A stretch of 64,000 nt of DNA, taken from the NCBI RefSeq assembly GCF_035967765.1, contig NZ_JAYWIT010000011.1. One strand, written 5' to 3'. The position numbers were made by a program, and so were the translations under genes. The first letter of the stretch is position 1, and each line of letters opens with the position of its first letter. The stretch is from Conexibacter stalactiti. GTDB lineage: Bacteria; Actinomycetota; Thermoleophilia; Solirubrobacterales; Solirubrobacteraceae. Shown here in pieces: positions 26,936-34,913 of the stretch. The notes beneath the pieces were generated by a model that ran no database searches, was not told where the DNA came from, and saw only the letters and a program-made list of their open reading frames with translations.

Positions 26936-26951
26936 AGTCAGAGATGCGCAT
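26934..26951 (-). other. Possible leader peptide ORF (MRISD)
   Basis: ATG at 26951 opens a five-codon frame (M-R-I-S-D-stop) ending at 26934, next to the outer arm of the leader hairpin. Ribosome-mediated attenuation with a tiny ORF is known for some ABC-F resistance genes. There is no clear ribosome binding site. A competing reading places a promoter here (TTGACC, 17 nt, CCTATG), which would start the mRNA inside this frame. Confidence 0.25.
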
Positions 26952-26981
26952 AGGTCGGCCCGGAGGCCGACGGTCAAGGTA

Positions 26982-27824
26982 TCACGCCGGCACGCGAGCG
27001 GTGAAGGCGGTGATCTCGTCGGCGACGCGCGCCGGCTGGTCGATCGGGACGAAGGTGCGGGCATCGTCGACTTCGACGACGCGGGCGTCGGCGAAGCAGG
27101 CCTGCAGGCGGTGGGCGAGCGCGGGCTTGAAGAAGCGGTCGTCCTTGCCCCAGCAGAGCAGCACGGGGCCGTCGAAGCGGCGCAGGCGGCTCGCGACCGC
27201 CGTCAGCTCGCGCGGGTCGACGCCGCGGCAGAACTTCGCCGCGTCGCGGCGGACGCCGGCGTCGGTCAGGTACGGCAGCACCCAGTCGCGCGTCTGCGCG
27301 GGATCGAGGCGGTGCGCGAGCAGGCCGAACGCGAGCGGGCTGTGGCGCACGGCGGTCGCGCGCGTCGGCTCCATCGCCGCGCGGAACAGCCACGGCCGGC
27401 GCGCCGCCTGCAGGATCAGGTTGAACGGCTTCGGCGGGAAGGCCTCGAAGGCATCGCAGTTGGTCAGCACGAGGCGGCCGATCCGCGACGGGTCGGTGTC
27501 GAGCAGGAACTGGCAGACCGCGCCGCCGGAGTCGTTGCCGACGAGCGTCACGTCCTCCAGCTCCAGCGCCGCGGCGAAGGCGGCGATCAGGCGCGCGACG
27601 CCGCGCGGCGAGAGGTCGGCGGCCGGGTCGAGCGCGATCGGGTGGGCGCCGAGCGGCAGGTCGGGCTGGAAGGTCCGCATGCCGCGCTGCGCGAGCCGCT
27701 CGGCGACGCCGTCCCACAGCGTGCCGTTGCCGAGGAAGCCGTGCACGAACAGGACGGCCGGGCCGTCGGCGGGGCCGCGCTCGCGGTAGCGGACCGTTCC
27801 CTGTGGCAGCGTGATCTCGGACAT
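26982..27824 (-). CDS. Alpha/beta hydrolase with Asp nucleophile (epoxide hydrolase/dehalogenase-like)
   Basis: The 280-residue protein has the oxyanion motif 'VLFVHGFLGNGTLWDG'. The nucleophile elbow is 'LVGNDSGGAV', where Asp occupies the nucleophile position (G-N-D-S-G). This is as in epoxide hydrolases and haloalkane dehalogenases rather than Ser esterases. A cap domain precedes 'GPVLLCWGKDDRFF', which supplies the acid. ATG 27824 follows AAAGGGG. A consensus promoter overlapped by an inverted repeat lies upstream, shared with the divergent TetR gene. A paralogue with NDWGG is encoded at 45321-46235. The substrate is unknown, possibly an electrophilic xenobiotic. Confidence 0.85.
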   Translation of the reverse strand: MSEITLPQGTVRYRERGPADGPAVLFVHGFLGNGTLWDGVAERLAQRGMRTFQPDLPLGAHPIALDPAADLSPRGVARLIAAFAAALELEDVTLVGNDSGGAVCQFLLDTDPSRIGRLVLTNCDAFEAFPPKPFNLILQAARRPWLFRAAMEPTRATAVRHSPLAFGLLAHRLDPAQTRDWVLPYLTDAGVRRDAAKFCRGVDPRELTAVASRLRRFDGPVLLCWGKDDRFFKPALAHRLQACFADARVVEVDDARTFVPIDQPARVADEITAFTARVPA

Positions 27825-27866
27825 GGGGACCCCTTTCGTCCTACTCTTCTCGCGGATGCTGCAAGT

Positions 27867-27895
27867 AACATACGTACAGTCTGTATGAGAGTCAA
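27867..27895 (-). promoter_or_regulatory. Sigma-70-like promoter of the hydrolase gene
   Basis: On the minus strand, TTGACT (27895-27890), a 17-nt spacer and TATGTT (27872-27867) form a near-consensus promoter 43 bp before the hydrolase ATG. The spacer is covered by the inverted repeats described separately and by the first codons of the divergent TetR gene. Confidence 0.75.
27869..27887. promoter_or_regulatory. Operator between hydrolase and TetR genes
   Basis: CATAC (27869-27873) and GTATG (27883-27887) are inverted, and TACAG-T-CTGTA (27875-27885) forms a second overlapping palindrome. The site lies in the hydrolase promoter spacer and includes the TetR start codon, so the TetR protein probably represses both genes. 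Confidence 0.55.
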
Positions 27896-28484
27896 CCGGC
27901 GAACGCAGAGGGAACGCTCCGACACCACGCGCTCCGCGCTGCTGGCCGCTGCGCGGCCGCTGTTCGCCGAGCACGGCTTCGCCGCCGTCGGGACCGAGGC
28001 GATCGTCAGAGCGGCCGGCGTCACGCGCGGCGCGCTCTACCACCAGTTCGCGGACAAGACGGAGCTGTTCGCCGCCGTCCACGAGCAGGTCGAGCAGGAG
28101 CTGATCGGCCGCATCGGCCTGCTGCTCGCCGACGTCGCCGATCCGTGGGAGGGGATGCTCGCCGGCGTCGACGCGTGGCTGGAGGCCGCCAGCGATCACG
28201 AGGTCCAGCGGATCGCGCTGATCGAGGCGCCGGCGGTGCTCGGCTGGGAGCGCTGGCGCGCCTCGGGCCAGGCGAACGGGATCGGCATCGTCGAGGCGGC
28301 GCTGCACGGCGCGATCGCGGCCGGGCGAATAGCCGAGCAGCCGGTCCGCCCGCTCGCGCACGTGCTGATCGGCGCGCTCGACGAGGCCGCGCTCTACGTC
28401 GCCCGCGCCGAGGACCAGGACACCGCGCGGGCGGAGATGCGCAGCGCGCTGCACGCGCTCGTCGCGCCGCTGGAGCTGAGATGA
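27885..28484 (+). CDS. TetR-family regulator
   Basis: The 199-residue protein has its HTH at about 12-60 ('TRSALLAAARPLFAEHGFAAVGTEAIVRAAGVTRGALYHQFADKTELFAAV'). The helical C-terminal domain resembles TetR/AcrR C-terminal domains ('EQELIGRIGLLLADVADPWEGM'). ATG 27885 lies within the operator and lacks a ribosome binding site, so the mRNA is probably leaderless. It is divergent from the hydrolase it likely represses and overlaps the AraC-type gene downstream (ATGA). Confidence 0.9.
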   Translation: MRVNRRTQRERSDTTRSALLAAARPLFAEHGFAAVGTEAIVRAAGVTRGALYHQFADKTELFAAVHEQVEQELIGRIGLLLADVADPWEGMLAGVDAWLEAASDHEVQRIALIEAPAVLGWERWRASGQANGIGIVEAALHGAIAAGRIAEQPVRPLAHVLIGALDEAALYVARAEDQDTARAEMRSALHALVAPLELR

Positions 28485-29341
28485 CTCCGGCGAGCGGCGC
28501 GGCGCGGGGACGCGACGGCGCCGGCCGCAGCATGCGCGGGATCCTCGAGCCCGACAACGAGGGCGCGATCTTCCGCCTCGGCCGCCACAACCCGGCGCTC
28601 GACCTGCGCCATGCGCTCGACCGTCACTGGACCGTCGAGTGGGACCTGCGCGGCCGCGCCCCGTTCGCGCAGGAGATCGTCAACCACCCCAACGTGAACC
28701 TCTCCTTCGAGCCCGACGGCGCCTTCGTCTGGGGCGTCGGCACGACGCGCACCAGCCACGAGCTGCGCGAGCGCGGCTGGGTGCTCGGCACCAGATTCCG
28801 TCCCGGCGGCTTCCGCCCGTTCGTCGCGCTGCCGGTCGCGGCGCTGACCGACCGCACCGTCCCGCTGGCGGATGTCTTCGGGCGCGCCGACGCCGACGCG
28901 CTGGAGGCGCGCGTGCGCGGGGAGGAGGCGACCGCCGAGCGGATCGCCCACGTCGAGCAGTTCCTGCGCGAGCGCAGCGACGGCCCCGACGCGCGCGTGG
29001 CGGAGGTCGCCGGGATCGTGCAGCTGCTGCTCGACGAGCCCGCGATCACCCGCGTCGACCAGCTCGCCGCGCGCTGCCACGTCTCGCCGCGCACGCTGCA
29101 GCGGCTCTTCCACGACTACGTCGGCGTCAGCCCCAAGTGGGTCGTGCGGCGCCAGCGACTGCACACGGCGGCGGAGCGGATCGCCGAGCAGCCGGCGGTC
29201 GACCTCGCCGGCCTCGCCGTCGAGGTCGGCTACTTCGACCAGGCTCACTTCATCAACGAGTTCAAGGCCGTCGTCGGGCGCACCCCGGCCGACTACGCCG
29301 CCGCCTGCGCGGTCGCGGCAGCCGCGACCGTCGCGGCGTAG
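28481..29341 (+). CDS. AraC-family regulator with N-terminal DUF6597-like domain
   Basis: The 286-residue protein has an AraC double HTH at about 185-270: 'ITRVDQLAARCHVSPRTLQRLFHDYVGVSPKWVVRRQRLH' and 'DLAGLAVEVGYFDQAHFINEFKAVVGRTPADY'. The N-terminal beta-rich region ('HWTVEWDLRG', 'NHPNVNLSFEPDGAFVWGVGTTRTSHELRERGWVLGTRFRPGGF') is the sensor of the DUF6597 type. The ATG overlaps the TetR stop, so the two regulators are co-expressed. The effector and targets are unknown. Confidence 0.9.
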   Translation: MTPASGAARGRDGAGRSMRGILEPDNEGAIFRLGRHNPALDLRHALDRHWTVEWDLRGRAPFAQEIVNHPNVNLSFEPDGAFVWGVGTTRTSHELRERGWVLGTRFRPGGFRPFVALPVAALTDRTVPLADVFGRADADALEARVRGEEATAERIAHVEQFLRERSDGPDARVAEVAGIVQLLLDEPAITRVDQLAARCHVSPRTLQRLFHDYVGVSPKWVVRRQRLHTAAERIAEQPAVDLAGLAVEVGYFDQAHFINEFKAVVGRTPADYAAACAVAAAATVAA

Positions 29342-29373
29342 AGCGCCGCGCCGCCCGTCGCCGCCTGACCCGC

Positions 29374-31020
29374 TCAGATCTCCGCGATCGTGCGCGAGAA
29401 GCTCTCGTGCAGTCGCGGCTCGCGCCACTCGTCGGGTCGCGTGCACTCGATCTTCATGGTGGCGCCGCGGCCGTCCAGCTCCAGCGTGCCGACGTGGTTG
29501 TCGAAGGTCGCCGGCGCCATCAGCCGCCAGCGCATCCGCGGCTCCTCGACGCCGGCCGCGCGCGCCAGCCAGCGCGCCAGCTTCGCCGCCGGCCGTCTGT
29601 GCATCACTCTCATGAAGCGGCGCTCTCTCGCGTCGAGCGGGTTGCGCATCGGCGAGCAGACCGCCTGCACGACGGCGCTGCTGACGCCGCTGCCGCGGGG
29701 GAAGCCGGCCTCGGCGACGTAGGCGTGGTGGACGTCGCCGGACAGCACGATGATCGAACCGGGCGCCTCGCCGCGCTCGCCCGCGCCGACCGCCCGCAGC
29801 TCGTCGACGAGGTCGTGGAAGCTCGTCTGGAAGGCGGCCCAGTGCTCGAGGTCGAGCCCCTGCCGCAGCTTCTCGCCGACCCATGCGGCGGCGCGGCCCC
29901 ACGCCCCGGCGCAGACGGCCTCGTTCCACGCTTCGACGTCGTGCAGCGCCGGCGCCAGCAGGAACGGCAGCGAGGTCGCGATCAGCAGGTGGTCGACGTC
30001 GCCGCCGAGCTGCCCTCTGACCCACTCCCACTGTTCGTCGGAGAGCATCCGGCGGTGGCGGTCGTCCTCGACGATGCGGCCCGCGCGCGAGTCGAGCACG
30101 ATCAGCCGCGTGCGGCCGAAGTCACGCCGGAACGACCAGCGCGAGCCGGCGACCTCGTCAGCCGCCTGCTCGGCGAAGGCGCGCAGCAGCGGCTCGCCGT
30201 CGCCGTCGCCCGCGCGCAGCGCCGCCAGCAGCTCGTTCTCGCTCAGCTCCTCCGGCGTCATGTTGCCGAGGTGCTGGTAGAGCCAGTACGACATGTAGGC
30301 GCCGATCAGCCGCTCGCGCCACCACGGCAGCCCGCGCACGTATCTGACCCACGCGCCGGACGTGTTCCAGTCGTCACGCACGTCGTGGTCGTCGAAGATC
30401 ATCGCGCTCGGGACCGAGGCCAGCAGCCAGCGGATCTGCTCGTCGCCCCACGCCTCGTGGTAGAGCCACGTGTACTCCTCGAAGTCGGCGACCTCCAGCG
30501 GCGCGTCGCGCTCGCCGTGCCTCGCGCGCATCCGCTCTCTGATCGCCGGCGAGACCTCGTCGGCGTAGACCTGGTCGCCGACCAGCAGCAGCGCGTCGGG
30601 CCAGTCGCGCGGCGCCTCGTCGCGCATCCGCCGCGCCAGCGCGGCGAGCGCGTCGACGCCGCGGCCGCGATCGTCGTCGGTCTTCGAGAGCGTGTACGGC
30701 GGCTCGTGCGGGGCGGCGACGCGGCAGGAGGCGAAGGCGAGCCGCAGCGCGTCCTCGCGCCGCGGCGTGCGCACGCAGCCCTTCGGCTCGCCGGCATGCG
30801 GCCAGACGGCGACGCCGTCGAGCGTCACCTCGTACTCCAGCTCGGCGCCGGTCGGGAGGCTGTCGGCCTCGACGAGCGCGTAGTGGTGGCCGGCGACCTC
30901 GAACGTGCGCGAGCTCGCTCCGAGCGCCGCGACCTCGCAGGCGCCGTCGGTCTCGACCCAGACGGTCGCCTGTGTCGGCCCGACGTAACGGAGGATCGGA
31001 CCGAGAATCAGATTGGGCAC
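29374..31020 (-). CDS. PhoD-like alkaline phosphatase/phosphodiesterase
   Basis: The 548-residue protein matches the PhoD-like metallophosphatase family: 'RLAFASCRVA', 'DALLLVGDQVYADE', 'FEEYTWLYHEAWGDEQIRWLLASVPSAMIFDDHDVRDDWN', 'RLIVLDSRAGR' and 'IIVLSGDVHHAYVAEAGF'. The Asp/His clusters would bind the catalytic metals. An N-terminal beta domain covers about 1-100. GTG 31020 is chosen over an upstream in-frame ATG because the latter lies inside the divergent gene at 31051. No signal peptide is seen, unlike classical PhoD, so it may be cytoplasmic. Confidence 0.85.
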   Translation of the reverse strand: MPNLILGPILRYVGPTQATVWVETDGACEVAALGASSRTFEVAGHHYALVEADSLPTGAELEYEVTLDGVAVWPHAGEPKGCVRTPRREDALRLAFASCRVAAPHEPPYTLSKTDDDRGRGVDALAALARRMRDEAPRDWPDALLLVGDQVYADEVSPAIRERMRARHGERDAPLEVADFEEYTWLYHEAWGDEQIRWLLASVPSAMIFDDHDVRDDWNTSGAWVRYVRGLPWWRERLIGAYMSYWLYQHLGNMTPEELSENELLAALRAGDGDGEPLLRAFAEQAADEVAGSRWSFRRDFGRTRLIVLDSRAGRIVEDDRHRRMLSDEQWEWVRGQLGGDVDHLLIATSLPFLLAPALHDVEAWNEAVCAGAWGRAAAWVGEKLRQGLDLEHWAAFQTSFHDLVDELRAVGAGERGEAPGSIIVLSGDVHHAYVAEAGFPRGSGVSSAVVQAVCSPMRNPLDARERRFMRVMHRRPAAKLARWLARAAGVEEPRMRWRLMAPATFDNHVGTLELDGRGATMKIECTRPDEWREPRLHESFSRTIAEI

Positions 31021-31050
31021 CGCCCTGTTGTACCCGGTAGCGTTCGGGGC

Positions 31051-31248
31051 ATGAGCGGCGACGGCATGTTTCATCAGGGTCAGAGAGTCTGGGTCCACGG
31101 ACCGGACGGCGCGGCGCGCGAGGCGATCTTCGTCGGAGGCGGCGACAACGCCACCTTCTTCGGCGGTCCTCCGCTCGCCTACGTCGTCTTCCCCGACACG
31201 CGCGAAGGCGTCGAGATCGAGCTCGACCGCGTCACCGCGCGGGACTGA
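31051..31248 (+). CDS. Small conserved-looking beta-rich protein of unknown function
   Basis: The frame encodes 65 residues starting MSGDGMFHQGQRVWVHGPDGAAREAIFVGG. The run of short strands (QRVWVHG, REAIFVGG, AYVVFPD, GVEIELDRV) suggests an SH3-like barrel. It is divergent from the PhoD-like gene with a 30-bp gap, and its coding statistics fit the genome. I do not recognise a named family. Confidence 0.65.
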   Translation: MSGDGMFHQGQRVWVHGPDGAAREAIFVGGGDNATFFGGPPLAYVVFPDTREGVEIELDRVTARD

Positions 31249-31265
31249 CGGCGGCGCGCCGGCGC

Positions 31266-33533
31266 TCAGCCGGCGACCGCCTCCACCCGCGCCGGCACGT
31301 GCTTGTGCCACGGCGTCAGCGCGCGCGGGTCGCGCCACGTCAGTGACGTCAGCTCGTTGAGCGCGACGCCGGTCGTGACCGGCCGGCCGTCGTCGCCGGG
31401 ATAGTCGAGCCCGAGCCCGTTCGGCAGCGAGACGTGGCCGGGCTGCATCGCCGCGTTGACCTCGACCGGCGTCTCGACGGCGCCGGTTGCGGTCGTGATC
31501 CGGGCGCGTGCGCCGTCGCCGAGCAGGCCGAGCCGCTCCGCGTCGGCGGGCGCGATCCGCAGCGCGCCCTGCGCGTCGCGCTTGCGCCACGCCGGGTCGC
31601 GGATGATCGTGTTCGCCGTCGAGGCGCGCCGCTCGCCGGCTGAGAGCACGAACGGGAACTCGTCGCTGGTCCAGCCCGGCGCGCTCGCGTCGAGCGCGCG
31701 CAGCTCGTCGAGCAGCTCCGGGATCTCCAGCGCGATGCGGCCGTCGGCCGTTCTGACGTAGCGCCAGGCGTCCTCGTAGTCGTCGAGCGTGAAGGTGATG
31801 CCGGAGCGGCCCGTCAGCAGCGCGTCGAACAGCGCCTCGCCGAGCGCGGGCCCCTCGCCCTCGTGGCCGGCGCCGCGCACCGCGTCGGGGTAGGTCATCG
31901 CGCAGCGGTGCGCGAGGCCCCACAGCGCGGCGGCCGCCTGGGCGCCGTCGGGCAGCGTCGGGCCGAGCGTCTCGTACAGCACGAACGGCGCCGCCGCCGC
32001 GAGCCGCGGGTCGCCGCCGGCGGCGGTCAGGAAGGCGGTCGCGAACTCCAGCCGGCCGGCCTGCGCGGCCGCCCGCAGCGGCGCGAGCGTCGTCTCCGGG
32101 ATCACGTCCAGCGCGCGCATGATCCGCGCCCAGATCTCCGGCTCGGGCAACGTCCCCGGCAGCGGGTCGAGCAGCGGCGCGCGCAGCTGGAAGGTGTTGC
32201 GCGGGAACTCGAGGTTGAAGAAGGTCGCCTCCCACTTCTCGAACTGGCTCGCTGCCGGCAGCACGTAGTCGGCCTGGCGGGCGGTCTCGCTCAGCGCGAC
32301 GTCGATCACGACGACGAGGTCGAGCGCTCGCAGCGCCTCGCGCCAGCGGCCCGAGTCGGCGAGCGAGTGGGCGGGGTTGGCGCTCTCGACGATCATCGCC
32401 CGCAGCCGCTGCGGGTGGTCGGTCAGGATCTCGTCCGGGATCGCGTTGCACGGCACCAGCCCGCCGACGATCGGGGCGCCGGAGACCGGCGTCGTCGCGC
32501 TGTCGATCTTGTAGCGCGCCAGCGGCGCCATCCACGAGTGCAGGTGCATCGCGCCCGGCTTCCCGAAGCTGCCGCGCAGCAGCCAGACGAGCTTGTTGAG
32601 GTAGGAGCAGAGGACGCTGTTGGGCCCCTGCTGGATGCCGAGGTCCTCGAACGTCGCGACCGACTCGGCGCGGCCGATCCGCCGCGCGGCCGTCTCGACC
32701 TGCTCCAGCGGCACGCCGGCGCGGCGCGCGAAGTCGGCGACCGGAATCGCGCGCAGTGCTTGCAGCACCGCCTCGGCGCCGGTCGTGCGCTCGTCGAGGA
32801 AGGCGCTGTCGGTCAGCCCCTCCTGCACGAGCACGCCGAGCAGCGCGGCGAGGCACCAGGCGTCGCCGCCGGGGCGGACCTGCAGGTGGACGTCGGCGAT
32901 TCTGGCCGTCTCGGTGACGACCGGGTCGAGCACGATCAGCGCGCGCTCGGGGTCGCTGCTCAGCTCCTTCAGCACGATGCGGGCGCGCGGGAACGACTGC
33001 GACTGCCACGGGTTCTTGCCGACGAACAGCGCGACCTCAGCGTGCTCGAAGTCGCCGCGCGTGTGGCCGCCGTAGAGGTGCGCGTCGACGAAGCCCTCGC
33101 CCATCTTCTCCTGCGCCAGCGCGCTCGAGCGATAGCGGTTGCCGAGCGTCGCCAGCACGGCGCGGCTGTAGGCGCCGCCGAGGTGGTTGCCCTGGCCGCC
33201 GCCGCCGTAGTAGAAGATCGACTCGCCGCCGTGCTCGTCGCGGACGGCCGAGAGCCCGGCGGCGATCTCGGTGATCGCGGTCTCCCAGTCGATCGGCTCG
33301 TAGCTGCCGTCGGCGGTGCGTCGCAGCGGGCTCGTGAGACGGTCGCGGCCGTTCTGGTAGTGGTCGAGCCGCAGCGCCTTGTTGCAGGTGTAGCCCTGCG
33401 AGGCGGGATGGGCTCTGTCGCCGCGGATGCGGGCCAGCCTGCGGCCGTCGAGCTGGACCTCGATCCCGCAGTTGCACTCGCAGAGGATGCACGCGCTCTG
33501 CTGCCAGACCGTCTGCTCGTCGCCGCCGCCCAT
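31266..33533 (-). CDS. Molybdopterin-dependent oxidoreductase (DMSO reductase/formate dehydrogenase-like)
   Basis: The 755-residue protein has an N-terminal [4Fe-4S] site (C14-x2-C17-x3-C21, with an extra C19, and a fourth Cys in 'GYTCNKALRLDHY'). Molybdopterin domains follow ('FYYGGGGQGNHLGGAYSRAVLATLG', 'ALIVLDPVVTETARIADVHLQVRPGGDAW', 'QADYVLPAASQFEKWEATFFN'). A dinucleotide-binding C-terminus contains 'NTIIRDPAWRKRDAQGALRI' and 'MQPGHVSLPNGLGLDY'. No Tat signal and no partner subunit are encoded nearby, so a soluble single-subunit enzyme is likely. Substrate unknown. The divergent LmrA-type TetR and paired operators suggest inducible expression. Confidence 0.85.
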   Translation of the reverse strand: MGGGDEQTVWQQSACILCECNCGIEVQLDGRRLARIRGDRAHPASQGYTCNKALRLDHYQNGRDRLTSPLRRTADGSYEPIDWETAITEIAAGLSAVRDEHGGESIFYYGGGGQGNHLGGAYSRAVLATLGNRYRSSALAQEKMGEGFVDAHLYGGHTRGDFEHAEVALFVGKNPWQSQSFPRARIVLKELSSDPERALIVLDPVVTETARIADVHLQVRPGGDAWCLAALLGVLVQEGLTDSAFLDERTTGAEAVLQALRAIPVADFARRAGVPLEQVETAARRIGRAESVATFEDLGIQQGPNSVLCSYLNKLVWLLRGSFGKPGAMHLHSWMAPLARYKIDSATTPVSGAPIVGGLVPCNAIPDEILTDHPQRLRAMIVESANPAHSLADSGRWREALRALDLVVVIDVALSETARQADYVLPAASQFEKWEATFFNLEFPRNTFQLRAPLLDPLPGTLPEPEIWARIMRALDVIPETTLAPLRAAAQAGRLEFATAFLTAAGGDPRLAAAAPFVLYETLGPTLPDGAQAAAALWGLAHRCAMTYPDAVRGAGHEGEGPALGEALFDALLTGRSGITFTLDDYEDAWRYVRTADGRIALEIPELLDELRALDASAPGWTSDEFPFVLSAGERRASTANTIIRDPAWRKRDAQGALRIAPADAERLGLLGDGARARITTATGAVETPVEVNAAMQPGHVSLPNGLGLDYPGDDGRPVTTGVALNELTSLTWRDPRALTPWHKHVPARVEAVAG

Positions 33534-33549
33534 CGCCGCTCTCCCTCGC

Positions 33550-33565
33550 TAGGACACCCGTCTTA
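33550..33565. promoter_or_regulatory. LmrA/TetR-type operator 1
   Basis: TAGGAC-ACCC-GTCTTA is an imperfect inverted repeat (one mismatch) lying 17 bp upstream of the molybdopterin oxidoreductase start. Its sequence resembles operators known for LmrA/YxaF-type repressors (TAGAC-GTCTA core). Confidence 0.6.
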
Positions 33566-33582
33566 GTGCTTGGCGAGCCTAC

Positions 33583-33598
33583 TAGGATGGGCGTCTTA
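33583..33598. promoter_or_regulatory. LmrA/TetR-type operator 2
   Basis: TAGGAT-GGGC-GTCTTA repeats the first site in the same orientation, 33 bp away, close to three helical turns. It is 44 bp upstream of the TetR start. The pair could bind two dimers on one DNA face. Confidence 0.6.
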
Positions 33599-33641
33599 TT
33601 CAAAGTCGGAACGACCCTCGATTTCGGAGATCGCGTCACAG

Positions 33642-34214
33642 ATGGCATCGGACAGTCGTGAGCGAATGGTGCGCAGCGCGGCCGTGCTGCTGCGCGAGCA
33701 CGGCTACGCCGGCACCGGCTTCCGCGACGTGATCGCGCACAGCGAGGCGCCGTGGGGCTCGATCTACCACCACTTCCCGGGCGGCAAGGCACAGCTCGCC
33801 GAGGAGGCGGTCCGCTATGCCGGCGACTTCGTCGCGCAGCTGATCGAGCACAGCCCGCCCGACGACCCGGTCGCCACCCTGCGCAGCTTCATCGCGGTCT
33901 GGAGACAGGGCCTGGAGGCGAGCGAGTTCCGCGCCGGCTGCCCCGTCGTGGCCGTCGCGACGGAGGCCCCCGCCGACCAGCCCGCGCTCGGCGAGGCCTG
34001 TGCGCACGCCTTCGCCTCGTGGGAGAGAGCGCTCGCCGCCACGCTCCGCCGCGCCGGCGTCACCCAGGCCCGCTCCCGCCGCCTCGCGACGATCACCGTC
34101 GCCGCGATCGAGGGCGGCATAGTCCTCGCCCGCGCCCGCCGCTCGACCAAGCCGCTCGACGACGTCGGCAGGGAGCTGGAGCTGGCGATCAGAGAGGCGC
34201 TGCCGAGGCGCTGA
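33642..34214 (+). CDS. TetR-family regulator of the LmrA/YxaF subgroup
   Basis: The 190-residue protein has an N-terminal HTH ('RMVRSAAVLLREHGYAGTGFRDVIAHSEAPWGSIYHHFPGGKAQLAEEAV'). The GSIYHHFPGGK motif is typical of the LmrA/YxaF subgroup. The C-terminal domain includes 'GCPVVAVATEAP' and 'IEGGIVLARARRSTKPLDDV'. It is divergent from the molybdopterin oxidoreductase across two matching operators. A second member is encoded at 46335-46919. Confidence 0.9.
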   Translation: MASDSRERMVRSAAVLLREHGYAGTGFRDVIAHSEAPWGSIYHHFPGGKAQLAEEAVRYAGDFVAQLIEHSPPDDPVATLRSFIAVWRQGLEASEFRAGCPVVAVATEAPADQPALGEACAHAFASWERALAATLRRAGVTQARSRRLATITVAAIEGGIVLARARRSTKPLDDVGRELELAIREALPRR

Positions 34215-34263
34215 TCAGCGTCGTGGAGGGGGCGAAGACCGTGGGCGGGCGCCTCTGGTCCGC

Positions 34264-34524
34264 GTGCCGCGGATCAGCGCTTTCTACGGGATCACCATCT
34301 TCATGTACATCGACGAGCATCCGCCTCCGCATTTCCATGCGTGGTACTCGGGCGCAAGAGCTTCGATTGACATTGCCACACGTGACTTGGTTTCCGGTTC
34401 TTTGCCGCCACGCGCGCTCCGGATCGTGCGAGAATGGGCGCGTCAACACGAGCGCGAGCTGACGGCGAACTGGCGTCGCGCTCGGCGAGACGAGCCGCTT
34501 ACGAAGATCGAGCCGCTGCGATGA
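34264..34524 (+). CDS. DUF4160 domain protein
   Basis: The 86-residue protein is a complete DUF4160 domain: 'MPRISAFYGITIFMYIDEHPPPHFHAWYSG', the HPPPHFHA motif and a C-terminal 'LRIVREWARQHERELTANWRRAR'. The GTG at 34264 is used. The gene overlaps the DUF2442 gene by ATGA. DUF4160 and DUF2442 genes are commonly paired in bacteria and have been considered toxin-antitoxin-like; no activity is established. Codon choice is more AT-tolerant than in neighbouring genes, which hints at recent acquisition. Confidence 0.85.
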   Translation: MPRISAFYGITIFMYIDEHPPPHFHAWYSGARASIDIATRDLVSGSLPPRALRIVREWARQHERELTANWRRARRDEPLTKIEPLR

Positions 34525-34829
34525 GCTACTACCTCGACATCACCGATGTGAAGATCCTGGCTGGCAATTGGCTGCGCCTGTGGTTCTCCGACGGCGCGAT
34601 CATCGACGTCGACGCGGGGCCGATCATCGCGACCGGGGAGGTCTTCGAGCCGATCCGCTCCGACCGGGCGGTCTTCGAGGCGGTCGCAGTCAACCCCGAG
34701 TCGGGCACGATCGAGTGGCCCGGCGAGGTCGACCTCTGCCCCGACGTGCTCTACGGCCGCGGTGAGCCGGCGTCGGGCAAGCGCTTCGAGCGGCGCGTCG
34801 TGCGTCCTGCCGCCGGCGCGCCCGCCTAG
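34521..34829 (+). CDS. DUF2442 domain protein, partner of DUF4160
   Basis: The 102-residue protein shows the DUF2442 pattern: 'YYLDITDVKILAGNWLRLWFSDGAIIDVDAGPII' followed by 'FEPIRSDRAVFEAVAVNPESGTIEWPGEVDLCPDVLYGR'. The latter matches the 'G.I.WP.G.DL.PD.LY' family ending. It starts within the DUF4160 stop. A short palindrome TTACC-CCGCA-GGTAA (34833-34847) follows the stop. Confidence 0.85.
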   Translation: MSYYLDITDVKILAGNWLRLWFSDGAIIDVDAGPIIATGEVFEPIRSDRAVFEAVAVNPESGTIEWPGEVDLCPDVLYGRGEPASGKRFERRVVRPAAGAPA

Positions 34830-34913
34830 CGTTACCCCGCAGGTAATCGACGGTCCCACCTGCCGCTGGGAGATTGCGTGGCGTCAAGGCAACGCAACGC
34901 AGGAGGGAACGCC

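Noticed and set aside
26952..26980. GTCGGCC-TCCG-GGCCGAC inverted repeat as terminator of the hydrolase gene
   Set aside because: It lacks a T-run and lies in the spacer of a possible TTGACC/CCTATG promoter. The role is ambiguous, so it is not listed as a terminator.
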